The position numbers and the translations under genes are program-made. Shown here one piece after another: positions 1-7,763 of a stretch of 39,649 nucleotides of DNA. The DNA comes from Deltaproteobacteria bacterium (GTDB lineage: Bacteria; Desulfobacterota; Binatia; DP-6): NCBI GenBank assembly GCA_005879585.1, contig VBKG01000332.1:1-39649 (forward strand), in the 5' to 3' direction. A model generated the notes under the pieces. It saw only the letters and a program-made list of their open reading frames with translations. It ran no database searches and had not been told where the DNA came from. The stretch's first letter is position 1. Each line of letters opens with the position of its first letter.

Positions 1-238
1 CGTTGCCCGGGCAGCGCGCCGTGGTGACCGGGTCGGCCGCGTCGAGCCGGTGGGACCCGACGAGCAGGTCGCCGCACGCGCACGGGACCGCGCCGCCGTC
101 GACGTCGTCGCCGCAGCGGCGGAGCGCGCTGGCCGGCCCGGCGGCGAGCACCACACAGAAGAACGTCAGTAGCCGGAGCGTGCGAGGTCGGGCGCCGGCG
201 CCCGTTGCGTGAGCGCCGGCGCCCGGTCCAGTCCGCAT
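1..238 (-). CDS. Secreted beta-helix-type protein, N-terminal part only
   Basis: The gene runs off the left edge, leaving 79 codons read leftwards from an ATG at 238. AAGG lies about 8 nt upstream as a ribosome-binding site. The N-terminus is basic, then hydrophobic (LLTFFCVVLAAGPASA), which looks like a Sec signal peptide cleaved near residue 38. The mature start is cysteine-rich: CGDDVDGGAVPCACGDLLV, then ADPVTTARCPGN. From memory, this spacing (CGD, CACGD, ADxxT, CPGN) is common at the start of secreted right-handed parallel beta-helix repeat proteins of deltaproteobacterial genomes. The repeats themselves would lie outside the window, so the fold is inferred. No partner gene is visible on this side. 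Confidence 0.55.
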   Translation of the reverse strand, partial: MRTGPGAGAHATGAGARPRTLRLLTFFCVVLAAGPASALRRCGDDVDGGAVPCACGDLLVGSHRLDAADPVTTARCPGN

Positions 239-346
239 GGCCGTCGCCTTCTTACACCAGCCCGGGACGCGGGACAGTACCCTACTCGACGGTGGACAGT
301 CCCCGAGCTCGAGGGGCGGCGGCTTTGCGCCCTGCTTTATAAGATG

Positions 347-2182
347 CTATGCCGTGACGCGTTCCTGCTCGACATTCGGTGCAGGGATGCTCACCCGGAA
401 CAGGGATCCGAGGCCGCGCTGGCTCTGGACCCCGATCGTGCCGCCCAGCAGGTCGACCAGCCGCTTCACGATGTACAGGCCGAGCCCCACCCCCCCGAAG
501 CGGCGTGTCGAGGAGCCGTCGGCCTGGCGAAACATGTCGAAGATGACCGGCAGGTCGGGCGCGGCGATGCCGATGCCGCTGTCGCGGACCTCGAGCGTAA
601 GGAGTCCATTCGCCGAGGTGGCGCTCACGTCGACGGTCCCCGCCGGCGTGAACTTGAGCGCGTTGCCGACGAGGTTCTTGAGGATCGTCTTCAGCTTGAC
701 GGCGTCGGTCGGTACGGGCCGGACGCCGAGCTCGTTCCGCCAGCGCAGCACCACGCCGTCGACCACCATCGCCTCGAGCTCCCGGCCGAGATCGCTGAAG
801 AGCGCGTCGACGTTCACCAGGCCCACGGCGACGTCCTCGCGACCGCTCTCCAACCGTCCGAGGTCGAGCGTCGCGTTGATCAGGTCGAGTAGCTCGAGCG
901 CGCTTCGGTGGATGCGGACGAGCGTGTCGAGCTGGGCGCCGGCGAGCGGTCCGAAGGCACCGTCGGCGAGGAGGTCCGTGTATCCCGTGATGACGTTCAG
1001 CGGGGTCCGCAGCTCGTGCGACATGGTCGCCACGAACTCGGACTTGAGCCGGCTCGCCGACTGGAGGTCCGCGATCAGGCGTGCGTTCTCGAATGCGACC
1101 GTCGTGGCGTGCGCGATGCCGAGTGCCAGCCGTCGCTCTTTCGGCGACATCGGGCCGGTTCGCGTCCGCCAGCCATTCACGAGGACCGCGACGATGTCGT
1201 CGCCGCGCGCGATCGGCACGGAGCAGGACGACGAGGCCTCCATGCGGCGCGCGAGCTCGAGCGGAACGAGCGACTGCGTGCGCACGTCCGGCATCTCCAG
1301 GACCTCACCGGGCCGGAGCGCCGCGATGACGGGCAGGCTGTCCGCCGGAAACTCGAGCTGCGCGAGCTCCGTTCGCACCTCCGGGTTCCAGCCGGCGTTC
1401 GCCGCCAGGCGGAACGCCTCGCGGCGAGTGTCCCAGACGAACGTGCTGCTCCAGTCGCAGCCGACGGTCTCGATGGCGAGGCGGCTCACGCGCTCGAGCA
1501 GGGTCGCCTGATCGAGCTGGGCGTTGACCGTCTCGCCGATGTGCACCAGCGCTTCGGCGATCTCCGCCTCTTCGCGCTTCTGATCCGACGCGCGGACGAG
1601 CAGCTCGGTGCGCGCGAAGGCGGCGTGGCGGTAGCGGTCGAGGAAGAAAGCGCCGCAGACCGACGTCGTCGCGCCGGTCACCAGCGCGAGCGCGGCATAC
1701 GCGCAGGCCTCGTCCGCGCCTGACGTGGCGCCGGCCAGCGGGAGGCTCAGGATGGAGATGGCCGAGACGAAGAGCTGCGGGCGCCAGCCCCAGGGCAGCA
1801 GCACGACGAGACCGCTCAGCAGGCAGACCTGCGCGGTCGCGAAGCGCTCGACCGGGCCATCGACGTGGCCGTTGTACCAGCTGAGCAGCACGGCGAGCAC
1901 CGCCGCGAGGGCCGCGGCGATCGTCGCGGCTCCCTCGCGCAGGCGCGGCACCCGGCAGGCGACGAGCGCGCCGAGACAGGCGACGACCTCCGTCAGATAG
2001 ACGAGCCGTGCCGTGTGCTCGCGCTCGGGGTGGTAGCGTCCTTCGAGGACGACCGAGATGCCGACGAGGAGGACGAACAGGCCGACGGTCACGGTCAGCC
2101 GCTGGCGCAACAGCCGCGCCGTGTCGGCGCGGTAGGCCGCCCTCAGGTCCTCGGCAGATTCCGGCTGTTCCACGGCCTCCAT
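347..2182 (-). CDS. Orphan membrane GAF-domain sensor histidine kinase
   Basis: About 611 residues from the ATG at 2182; a TTG at 2200 would add six residues. Hydrophobic segments within roughly residues 30-180 form a multi-pass N-terminal membrane sensor region. A short coiled linker (about 195-215) leads to a GAF domain (about 219-366). The kinase core follows: H-box SHELRTPLN with the phospho-accepting His near 389, N-box NLVGNALKFT near 504, G1 DSGIGI near 534 and G2 GGVGLGLYIVK near 563. All catalytic motifs are intact. There is no receiver domain and no response regulator in the window, so it is an orphan kinase with an unknown signal. It is divergent from hyuA across about 100 bp, which hints at but does not show a regulatory link. 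Confidence 0.93.
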   Translation of the reverse strand: MEAVEQPESAEDLRAAYRADTARLLRQRLTVTVGLFVLLVGISVVLEGRYHPEREHTARLVYLTEVVACLGALVACRVPRLREGAATIAAALAAVLAVLLSWYNGHVDGPVERFATAQVCLLSGLVVLLPWGWRPQLFVSAISILSLPLAGATSGADEACAYAALALVTGATTSVCGAFFLDRYRHAAFARTELLVRASDQKREEAEIAEALVHIGETVNAQLDQATLLERVSRLAIETVGCDWSSTFVWDTRREAFRLAANAGWNPEVRTELAQLEFPADSLPVIAALRPGEVLEMPDVRTQSLVPLELARRMEASSSCSVPIARGDDIVAVLVNGWRTRTGPMSPKERRLALGIAHATTVAFENARLIADLQSASRLKSEFVATMSHELRTPLNVITGYTDLLADGAFGPLAGAQLDTLVRIHRSALELLDLINATLDLGRLESGREDVAVGLVNVDALFSDLGRELEAMVVDGVVLRWRNELGVRPVPTDAVKLKTILKNLVGNALKFTPAGTVDVSATSANGLLTLEVRDSGIGIAAPDLPVIFDMFRQADGSSTRRFGGVGLGLYIVKRLVDLLGGTIGVQSQRGLGSLFRVSIPAPNVEQERVTA

Positions 2183-2243
2183 GTCCCCGTCGCCGCCCAA
2201 TACATCGGCCGGCCCGCCGCCGAACTTTAGTGGCGCCGGCTCC

Positions 2244-2273
2244 TTGCCAGCTCCGACAGGTGCTGTGTATTGT
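2244..2273 (+). promoter_or_regulatory. Predicted sigma70-type promoter of the hyuA operon
   Basis: TTGCCA at 2244-2249 and TATTGT at 2268-2273 are separated by 18 nt. Only 10 nt lie between the -10 box and the hyuA ATG at 2284, so transcription would start about 3-5 nt before the start codon. No Shine-Dalgarno sequence is seen. Confidence 0.45.
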
Positions 2274-2283
2274 CGCGCGGCGG

Positions 2284-4332
2284 ATGGCCGCCTACTCCGT
2301 CGGCATCGACGTCGGCGGCACCTTCACCGACTGCTTCGTGACCGACGGAGTCCACGGCTGGCGAGGCAAGGCGCCGACCACGCCGCGCGCGCCGCTCGAT
2401 GGGTTGCTCGCCGCCCTCGCAGACGCTGCCGCGGCGATGGGCGTTTCGCGCGCGCGCGTGCTCGGCGATACCGTGCATTTCGGACTCGGCACCACGGTGG
2501 TGACGAATTGCCTCGCCGAGCTCGCCGGCTCGCCGACCGGCCTCGTCGCGACCGAAGGCTTCGCCGACCTCTGGCCGATGGCGCGCGGCCATCGGCTCGG
2601 CGTCGACGGCATGAGCCGGCCGCTGCCGACGCTCGTCCCGCGCCGGCGGATCGCCGAGGTCCGCGAGCGGATCGACCGCGACGGTGCCGTGCTCGTCCCG
2701 CTCGACGAGGGAAGCGTCCTCGCGGCCGCCGATCGGCTGGTCCGCACGGAAGGCGTCGAGAGCCTCGCGGTCTGCCTGCTGTGGTCGTGCCGCAACCCGG
2801 CGCACGAGCGCCGTGTGGCGGCGATCGTCCGCGAGCGCTACCCGGACGTCGCCGTCTCGTGCTCCTCGGATCTCGTCCCGGTCGTGCGTGAGTATGAGCG
2901 CATGACGGCCACGGTGTTGAACGCGTACGCGGCGCGGTCCTGTACGGCGTTCCTCGACACGCTCGAGTGCCGCCTCGCTGGCGCCGGGCTGCGCGTTCCC
3001 GTCGCGCTGATGCAGTCGAGTGGCGGCACGGTGGCGCCCGGCGCGGCCCGCGTCCGCCCGATCCTGCTCGCGCAGTCGGGTCCGGTCGCCGGCGTGGCTG
3101 CCGCCGAGGCGCTGGCCGCCGCGCTCGGCCTCTCGGAGGTGATCACGGGCGACATGGGCGGCACGAGCTTCGACGTCGCCGTCATCCACGGCGGCTGCGC
3201 GGAACGACGGCTGCGGGCGGAGGTGCAGGGCCTCGCGACGGCGCTCTCGACGGTGGCCGTCGCGTCGATCGGCGCGGGCGGCGGGAGCCTCGGCTGGCGC
3301 GACGTGCGCGGCCTCCTGCGCGTCGGCCCGCGGAGCGCCGGCGCCGACCCGGGACCTGCGTGCTACGGCCGCGGCGGCACCGAACCCGCGCTCACCGACG
3401 CGCTCGTGGCGCTCGGGCTCCTCGACCCGGGCAACTTCCTCGGCGGCCGGATGCGACTCGACGGCGAGGGCGCCGTCGCCGCGCTCGCCCGGCTCGGCCG
3501 ATCGCTCGGGCTCGATACGATCGCCACGGCGCGCGGTATGTACCGACTCGCGCTCGAGGAGATCGGGCTCGCGGTCCACGGGCTCCTCGTCGAGCGCGGG
3601 CTCGACCCGCGCCGGTTCGCCTTCATCTGCTACGGCGGCTGCGGTCCGCTCTTCGGGGCGTCGATGGCGCGGCGGCTCGGCCTGCGGCGCGTGATCGTGC
3701 CGGCGCTCGCCGCCGTCTTCTCGGCGCTCGGTGCGGCCACCGCCGACGTCCGCCGCGAGGTGACGCGGAGCGTGCTCCGGCCACTGCCGGCCGACGGGGC
3801 GGACCTCGCGGCGCGCTTCACGGCGCTCGAGGCGGAGGTCGGCGGGATGCTCGCTGCCGAGTGTCCGGCTACCGAACCCGCGTCATTCCGCCGCGAGGCC
3901 GATCTCCGGTTTCGCGGGCAGACCTGCGAGGTGAGCGTGCCGTTCGTCGATGCAGACGGCATCCGGAATGCCTTTCGCACGCGTTACGCCGAGCTCTACG
4001 GCTCGGGCGCGCTCGCCGCCGCGGCGCCCGTCGAGCTGGTCAACTGCCGCGTGATCGGCACCGCGCGTCTGCCGCGGCCGGCGCTCGCGCCCGCGCCCCT
4101 CGGGCCGGCAGATGCGTCGCCGGCCCGGCGGGGCGCGCGTGCGGCGTGGCTCGACGGAGGCCCGGAGACGCGCGCCGTGGCGGTGTACGACGGCGAGGGG
4201 CTGCGTCCGGGCATGGCGCTCACCGGTCCGGCGCTGATCGAGCGGCGCGACACGACGATCCTCGTCCCGCCGGGCGACGGTGCCGTGGTGGACGGGTGGG
4301 GAAGCCTCGTGATCGAGGTGGCCCATGCGTGA
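2284..4332 (+). CDS. hyuA: Hydantoinase/oxoprolinase family protein, subunit A
   Basis: 682 residues. HyuA-family proteins are the ATP-binding subunits of ATP-dependent amidohydrolases (N-methylhydantoinase, 5-oxoprolinase) and of acetone and acetophenone carboxylases. The ASKHA-type phosphate motif IDVGGTFTDCFV sits at the N-terminus, GTTVVTN near residue 70, the second phosphate loop GDMGGTSFDVAV near 289 and the family block GPACYGRGG near 357. Length is normal for the family. The ATG at 2284 is chosen because it places the nucleotide motif at the usual distance from the N-terminus and because the predicted promoter lies just upstream; longer in-frame extensions run into that promoter. It overlaps hyuB by 8 nt, so the subunits are probably co-translated. 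The substrate cannot be read from sequence. Confidence 0.93.
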   Translation: MAAYSVGIDVGGTFTDCFVTDGVHGWRGKAPTTPRAPLDGLLAALADAAAAMGVSRARVLGDTVHFGLGTTVVTNCLAELAGSPTGLVATEGFADLWPMARGHRLGVDGMSRPLPTLVPRRRIAEVRERIDRDGAVLVPLDEGSVLAAADRLVRTEGVESLAVCLLWSCRNPAHERRVAAIVRERYPDVAVSCSSDLVPVVREYERMTATVLNAYAARSCTAFLDTLECRLAGAGLRVPVALMQSSGGTVAPGAARVRPILLAQSGPVAGVAAAEALAAALGLSEVITGDMGGTSFDVAVIHGGCAERRLRAEVQGLATALSTVAVASIGAGGGSLGWRDVRGLLRVGPRSAGADPGPACYGRGGTEPALTDALVALGLLDPGNFLGGRMRLDGEGAVAALARLGRSLGLDTIATARGMYRLALEEIGLAVHGLLVERGLDPRRFAFICYGGCGPLFGASMARRLGLRRVIVPALAAVFSALGAATADVRREVTRSVLRPLPADGADLAARFTALEAEVGGMLAAECPATEPASFRREADLRFRGQTCEVSVPFVDADGIRNAFRTRYAELYGSGALAAAAPVELVNCRVIGTARLPRPALAPAPLGPADASPARRGARAAWLDGGPETRAVAVYDGEGLRPGMALTGPALIERRDTTILVPPGDGAVVDGWGSLVIEVAHA

Positions 4333-6451
4333 GGCGCTCGACCCGGTCACGGTCGAGGTCGTCCGGAACCGCCTCCAGCACCTGACGCGCGAGATGGCCG
4401 GCGCGATCGTCAAAACCGCCGTGTCGCCGCTCATCAGCGAGGCGCGCGACTTCTCCTGCATCCTGTACGACGCCGCCGGCCGCATCGTCGCCACCGCCGC
4501 GACCGTGCCGTTTCACTTCGGCGTGTGCGCCGGGTCGATCGCGGCCGTCCTCGCGCGCTTCGGCAAGGCGATCGCGCCCGGCGACGTCTTCCTCGCCAAC
4601 GACCCGCACGATGGGGGCGGCCTCCATTTGCAGGACGTCGTCGTCATGCGTCCGATCTTCCGTGGCCGCACACGCATCGGCTGGGCGAGCGCGTCGGGGC
4701 ACATGGTCGACATGGGCGGCATGGTGCCGGGGAGCTTCGCGCCCGCTGCCCGCGACTGCTTCCAGGAGGGCGTGCGCGTGCCGCCGGTGCGGCTCCTCGC
4801 CCGGGGGCAGCCGGTGGATGACATCTGGCGGCTGCTCCTCAACAACGTCCGCCAGCGCGACATGGTGGAGATGGATCTCAAGAGCCTCGTCGCCGGCACG
4901 CACGTCGGCGCCGAGAAGGTGTGCGAGCTCGAGCACGAGGTCGGCGCGACCGTCTTCCGGGCGTCGCTCGCGACGATCCGCCGCCGCTCGGCCCGGGTGC
5001 TGCAGGCCCGGATCGGCGAGCTGCCGCGGGGCGAGTACAGCGCGCAGGGCTGGGTCGAGTTCGACGAGGAGGCCTTTCTCGTCCGCTGCACGCTGCGCGT
5101 CGGCGACGGGGAGCTGCTGTTCGACTACACGGGGTCGGCGCCGGAGTGCCCGTACTTCTTCAACTCGAAGCCCGAGATCGTCCGCTCGGAGCTCGTCGTG
5201 CGCGTGCACCAGATCCTCGCCGCCGACGTCCCGTTCACGGACGGCATCCTGCAAGCCGTGCGCGTCGTCGCGCCCGAGGGCTCGATCGTGAACGCGCGGC
5301 CGCCGGCGCCGATCGCCGCCGCGCACATGCACGTCGGGCTGATGGCGATGGAGCTCGGCGAGACGTGTCTCAAGCAGGCGATCGCCTGCTCGCTCGGCGG
5401 CGGTCGCCTCGCCGAGCGTGTCACCGCGCCCGGCGGGACCACGGGCCTCGGGCTGTCGTCGTGGCACGGCACGGCCTCCTTCCTCGTCATGGACGGGAAC
5501 GCCGTCGGCGCCGGCGGCGCGTGGGACCGCGACGGCATCGACATGACGGGCAGCAACTACGGCGGGCCGGGACTCGTCTACCCCGACGTCGAGACGGTCG
5601 AGCAGGCATATCCGGTCCGTTACCTCTACAAGCGGCTCCGGCGCGACGCCGGCGGCGCCGGCCGCTTCCGCGGCGGAGCGAGCGTCGACGCCGCGCTCAC
5701 CGTGCACGGCGAGGCGACGCGGCTCGAGGGGACGACGCTCGGCATGCGGCGCGCGATCCCGCTCGCCGGCCTCTTCGGCGGCTATCCGGGAGCCTGCACC
5801 CGGTTCGAGCTCGAGCACGCGGGCACCGTCCGGCCGCTCGGCCTGAATACGGGCGACATCCCGCTCGGTGCCGGCGACGTGTTCCGCTTCGCCAACGCGA
5901 GCGGCAGCGGCCTCGGCGATCCGCTCGAGCGCGAGCCGGAGCGCGTCCTCGCCGACGTCCGCGAGGGCTACGTGAGCGCCGCAGCCGCGCGCACGGTCTA
6001 CGGCGTCGTCCTCGCAGGCGACGTGGACGCGGCGGCGACGTGCGCGGCGCGTGACGAGATCCGGGCGGCGCGGCGGGCGCGAGCGCGGCCGCCTGCCACG
6101 CGCGTCGCGGATCCGCCGCGCGCCGCGCGGGCCGTCGGGCGGCTCTCCGCGGCGGTCGAGGTCGTCCGCGACGGACCGGTGTTGGTCGCGCGCTGCGCGG
6201 CGTGCGGCGCCGGTCTCGCCCACGCTCCGGGCTCCTGGAAGGCGGGTACGGCCGTCGCCGAGACGATCCTCGGCACGCCGGCCTACACCGCCGTCAGCGG
6301 CGCAACGGCTCCGCCGCGCGCGACGGCACCCGTCGTCCTCCGCGAGTGCTTCTGTCCCGGTTGCAGCCGGCTCCTCGAGACCGACGTCGTGCTTGCCGGC
6401 GCTCCGCCTGCGGCCGGCGCTGCGCCCGCCTTCTGGGCCGGCGACGCGTGA
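4325..6451 (+). CDS. hyuB: Hydantoinase B family protein with cysteine-rich C-terminal domain
   Basis: 708 residues. The first ~570 are a standard HyuB/HydB catalytic subunit: DPVTVEVVRNRL at the N-terminus, then SPLISEARDFSC, LANDPHDGGGLHLQD and the glycine-rich SNYGGPGLVYPDVE. The last ~90 residues are an extra module with cysteine pairs at about 624/627 (CAACG) and 675/677/680 (CFCPGC). This resembles a zinc ribbon and recalls the separate gamma subunit of acetone carboxylase. It starts inside the end of hyuA and its TGA overlaps the GTG of the next gene (GTGA), so it lies in the middle of a translationally coupled operon. HyuAB together should form an ATP-dependent hydrolase or carboxylase; the cysteine module makes the carboxylase-like alternative worth keeping open. 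Confidence 0.92.
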   Translation: MREALDPVTVEVVRNRLQHLTREMAGAIVKTAVSPLISEARDFSCILYDAAGRIVATAATVPFHFGVCAGSIAAVLARFGKAIAPGDVFLANDPHDGGGLHLQDVVVMRPIFRGRTRIGWASASGHMVDMGGMVPGSFAPAARDCFQEGVRVPPVRLLARGQPVDDIWRLLLNNVRQRDMVEMDLKSLVAGTHVGAEKVCELEHEVGATVFRASLATIRRRSARVLQARIGELPRGEYSAQGWVEFDEEAFLVRCTLRVGDGELLFDYTGSAPECPYFFNSKPEIVRSELVVRVHQILAADVPFTDGILQAVRVVAPEGSIVNARPPAPIAAAHMHVGLMAMELGETCLKQAIACSLGGGRLAERVTAPGGTTGLGLSSWHGTASFLVMDGNAVGAGGAWDRDGIDMTGSNYGGPGLVYPDVETVEQAYPVRYLYKRLRRDAGGAGRFRGGASVDAALTVHGEATRLEGTTLGMRRAIPLAGLFGGYPGACTRFELEHAGTVRPLGLNTGDIPLGAGDVFRFANASGSGLGDPLEREPERVLADVREGYVSAAAARTVYGVVLAGDVDAAATCAARDEIRAARRARARPPATRVADPPRAARAVGRLSAAVEVVRDGPVLVARCAACGAGLAHAPGSWKAGTAVAETILGTPAYTAVSGATAPPRATAPVVLRECFCPGCSRLLETDVVLAGAPPAAGAAPAFWAGDA

Positions 6452-6789
6452 CCGATCGCGACGGGCTCGCCCGCGCGCGCTACGCGCGCGTGCAGGCGGT
6501 GATGGCCCGGCGGGGCGTCGACGCGCTGCTGCTCGCCACACCCCATCTGGCGGCGTTCGCCTCGGGCGCCCGGCGCGTGCAGGTCGCGGGCAGCGGCGGC
6601 GGGTTGCCGTGGGTCGTCATCGTCGCGGGCGCGCCGTCGGCCGTCGTGTTCACGGCGGACCCGGACGGCGCGCCGTCGTGGATGCCGCGGGTGGCCATAG
6701 AGCCGCTCCTGTGGGACCGTGGCCGGGCGCTGCGTCGCCTCGCCGAGCTGGTGGCGCCCGCGCGAGGAGCGCGCGCGTGCAGGCGGTGA
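6448..6789 (+). pseudogene. Duplicated, truncated 5' part of an M24-family gene
   Basis: From a GTG that overlaps the hyuB stop (GTGA), this frame encodes the N-terminal creatinase-like region of an M24 protein and then ends after 113 codons at a TGA at 6787-6789. The stop exists only because bases 6483-6769 are repeated exactly as 6770-7056. The 287-bp unit is not a multiple of three, so the second copy is read out of frame. Removing one copy restores a single 342-residue frame from 6448 to 7763, with the sensible junction APARGAIACDTF. The gene as written is therefore broken by a tandem duplication, or is misassembled. The TGA overlaps an ATG (TGATG) that reopens the correct frame. Confidence 0.75.
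6483..6769 (+). repeat. First copy of a perfect 287-bp tandem repeat
   Basis: Identical base for base to 6770-7056 as far as I can compare by eye. Two further bases (CG) match beyond the unit. The unit lies wholly inside the first M24 gene, starting about 35 nt after its start codon. Confidence 0.92.
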
Positions 6790-7056
6790 TGGCCCGGCGG
6801 GGCGTCGACGCGCTGCTGCTCGCCACACCCCATCTGGCGGCGTTCGCCTCGGGCGCCCGGCGCGTGCAGGTCGCGGGCAGCGGCGGCGGGTTGCCGTGGG
6901 TCGTCATCGTCGCGGGCGCGCCGTCGGCCGTCGTGTTCACGGCGGACCCGGACGGCGCGCCGTCGTGGATGCCGCGGGTGGCCATAGAGCCGCTCCTGTG
7001 GGACCGTGGCCGGGCGCTGCGTCGCCTCGCCGAGCTGGTGGCGCCCGCGCGAGGAG
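6770..7056 (+). repeat. Second copy of a perfect 287-bp tandem repeat
   Basis: Directly abuts the first copy. The join is within a CG-alternating run (GCGCGCG), which could have promoted slippage or confused assembly. Divergence from the first copy starts where 7059-7060 read AT instead of CG. Confidence 0.92.
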
Positions 7057-7763
7057 CGATCGCGTGCGACACGTTCTCGCCGCTGCTCCGCGATGCGATC
7101 GGCCGTCCGCTGATCGACGCCGCGCCGCTGCTCGCCGAGGCGATGGTGCCGAAGACGGCGGATGAAGTAGCGGCCGTCAAAACCACGCTCCGCGCAGCGC
7201 GCACCGCGCTTCGCGGCGCGGTTCGGGCAGCGGGACCGGGGGAACCCGTTGCCGCGCTGATCGCCGCGGTCGCTGAAAGCTCCGCCGGCTGCTTCCCGCT
7301 CGGCGAGGGGTTCGTGTGGCGGATCGGGTCACCGTTCGTCAGGCTCGCGGCCACCGACGTGCTGGGCGCCGGCGACGTCGTCGCGCTCGAGCTCGGCCTC
7401 TCGCACGCGGCGTACGCGGGCGTCGCCGGCGATACCGTTGCCGTCGGCGGTGGCGATCTCACGGCGGCGCGGCGCGCATGGTTCGCGGTGCTCTGCGCGA
7501 TCGCGAAGCGCTGCCGGCGGGGGGCGACGGCGGCCGATCTCGCGCGAGCGGCGACCGCCGCCGGCGCACGGCGGGAAGGACTCCTCGCGCACGGGCTCGG
7601 CGTCGGCGTCGAGCCGCCGTTCATCGATCTCGATGGCGGCGACGCCGAGCCGCTCCGGCCCGGGACGGTGCTGGTCCTGACACCGGTCGTCGCCGGCTTC
7701 CGGGCCACGCGCGCGCTCCTCGTGACGGAGGGATCGCCGCGCTGGCTCGAGGGCGCACCGTGA
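6789..7763 (+). CDS. M24-family (Xaa-Pro peptidase/creatinase-fold) protein lacking metal ligands
   Basis: From the ATG inside TGATG at 6789 this frame gives 324 residues, only 18 fewer than the reconstructed 342-residue protein; GTG codons at 6777 and 6786 are alternatives. An N-terminal creatinase-type domain is followed by an M24 fold. Aligned by eye with the next gene, the five metal ligands Asp, Asp, His, Glu, Glu read Glu, Val, His, Thr, Thr. The relevant blocks are LELGLSHAAYAGVAGD, AHGLGVGVEPP, VLVLTPVV and FRATRALLVTE. Only the His (about 286 in the reconstructed numbering) remains. It is unlikely to be a normal dinuclear-metal peptidase. Creatinase has the same fold and works without metal, so a metal-free hydrolase or a non-catalytic partner of the next protein are both possible. 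It overlaps the next gene by 4 nt (GTGA). Confidence 0.7.
   Translation: MARRGVDALLLATPHLAAFASGARRVQVAGSGGGLPWVVIVAGAPSAVVFTADPDGAPSWMPRVAIEPLLWDRGRALRRLAELVAPARGAIACDTFSPLLRDAIGRPLIDAAPLLAEAMVPKTADEVAAVKTTLRAARTALRGAVRAAGPGEPVAALIAAVAESSAGCFPLGEGFVWRIGSPFVRLAATDVLGAGDVVALELGLSHAAYAGVAGDTVAVGGGDLTAARRAWFAVLCAIAKRCRRGATAADLARAATAAGARREGLLAHGLGVGVEPPFIDLDGGDAEPLRPGTVLVLTPVVAGFRATRALLVTEGSPRWLEGAP

Noticed and set aside
2227-3579. Long antisense open frame over hyuA, and similar long frames elsewhere
   Set aside because: High GC removes stops from non-coding frames. These translations are rich in Arg, Ala, Gly, Pro and Asp without any domain, and each overlaps a well-supported gene.
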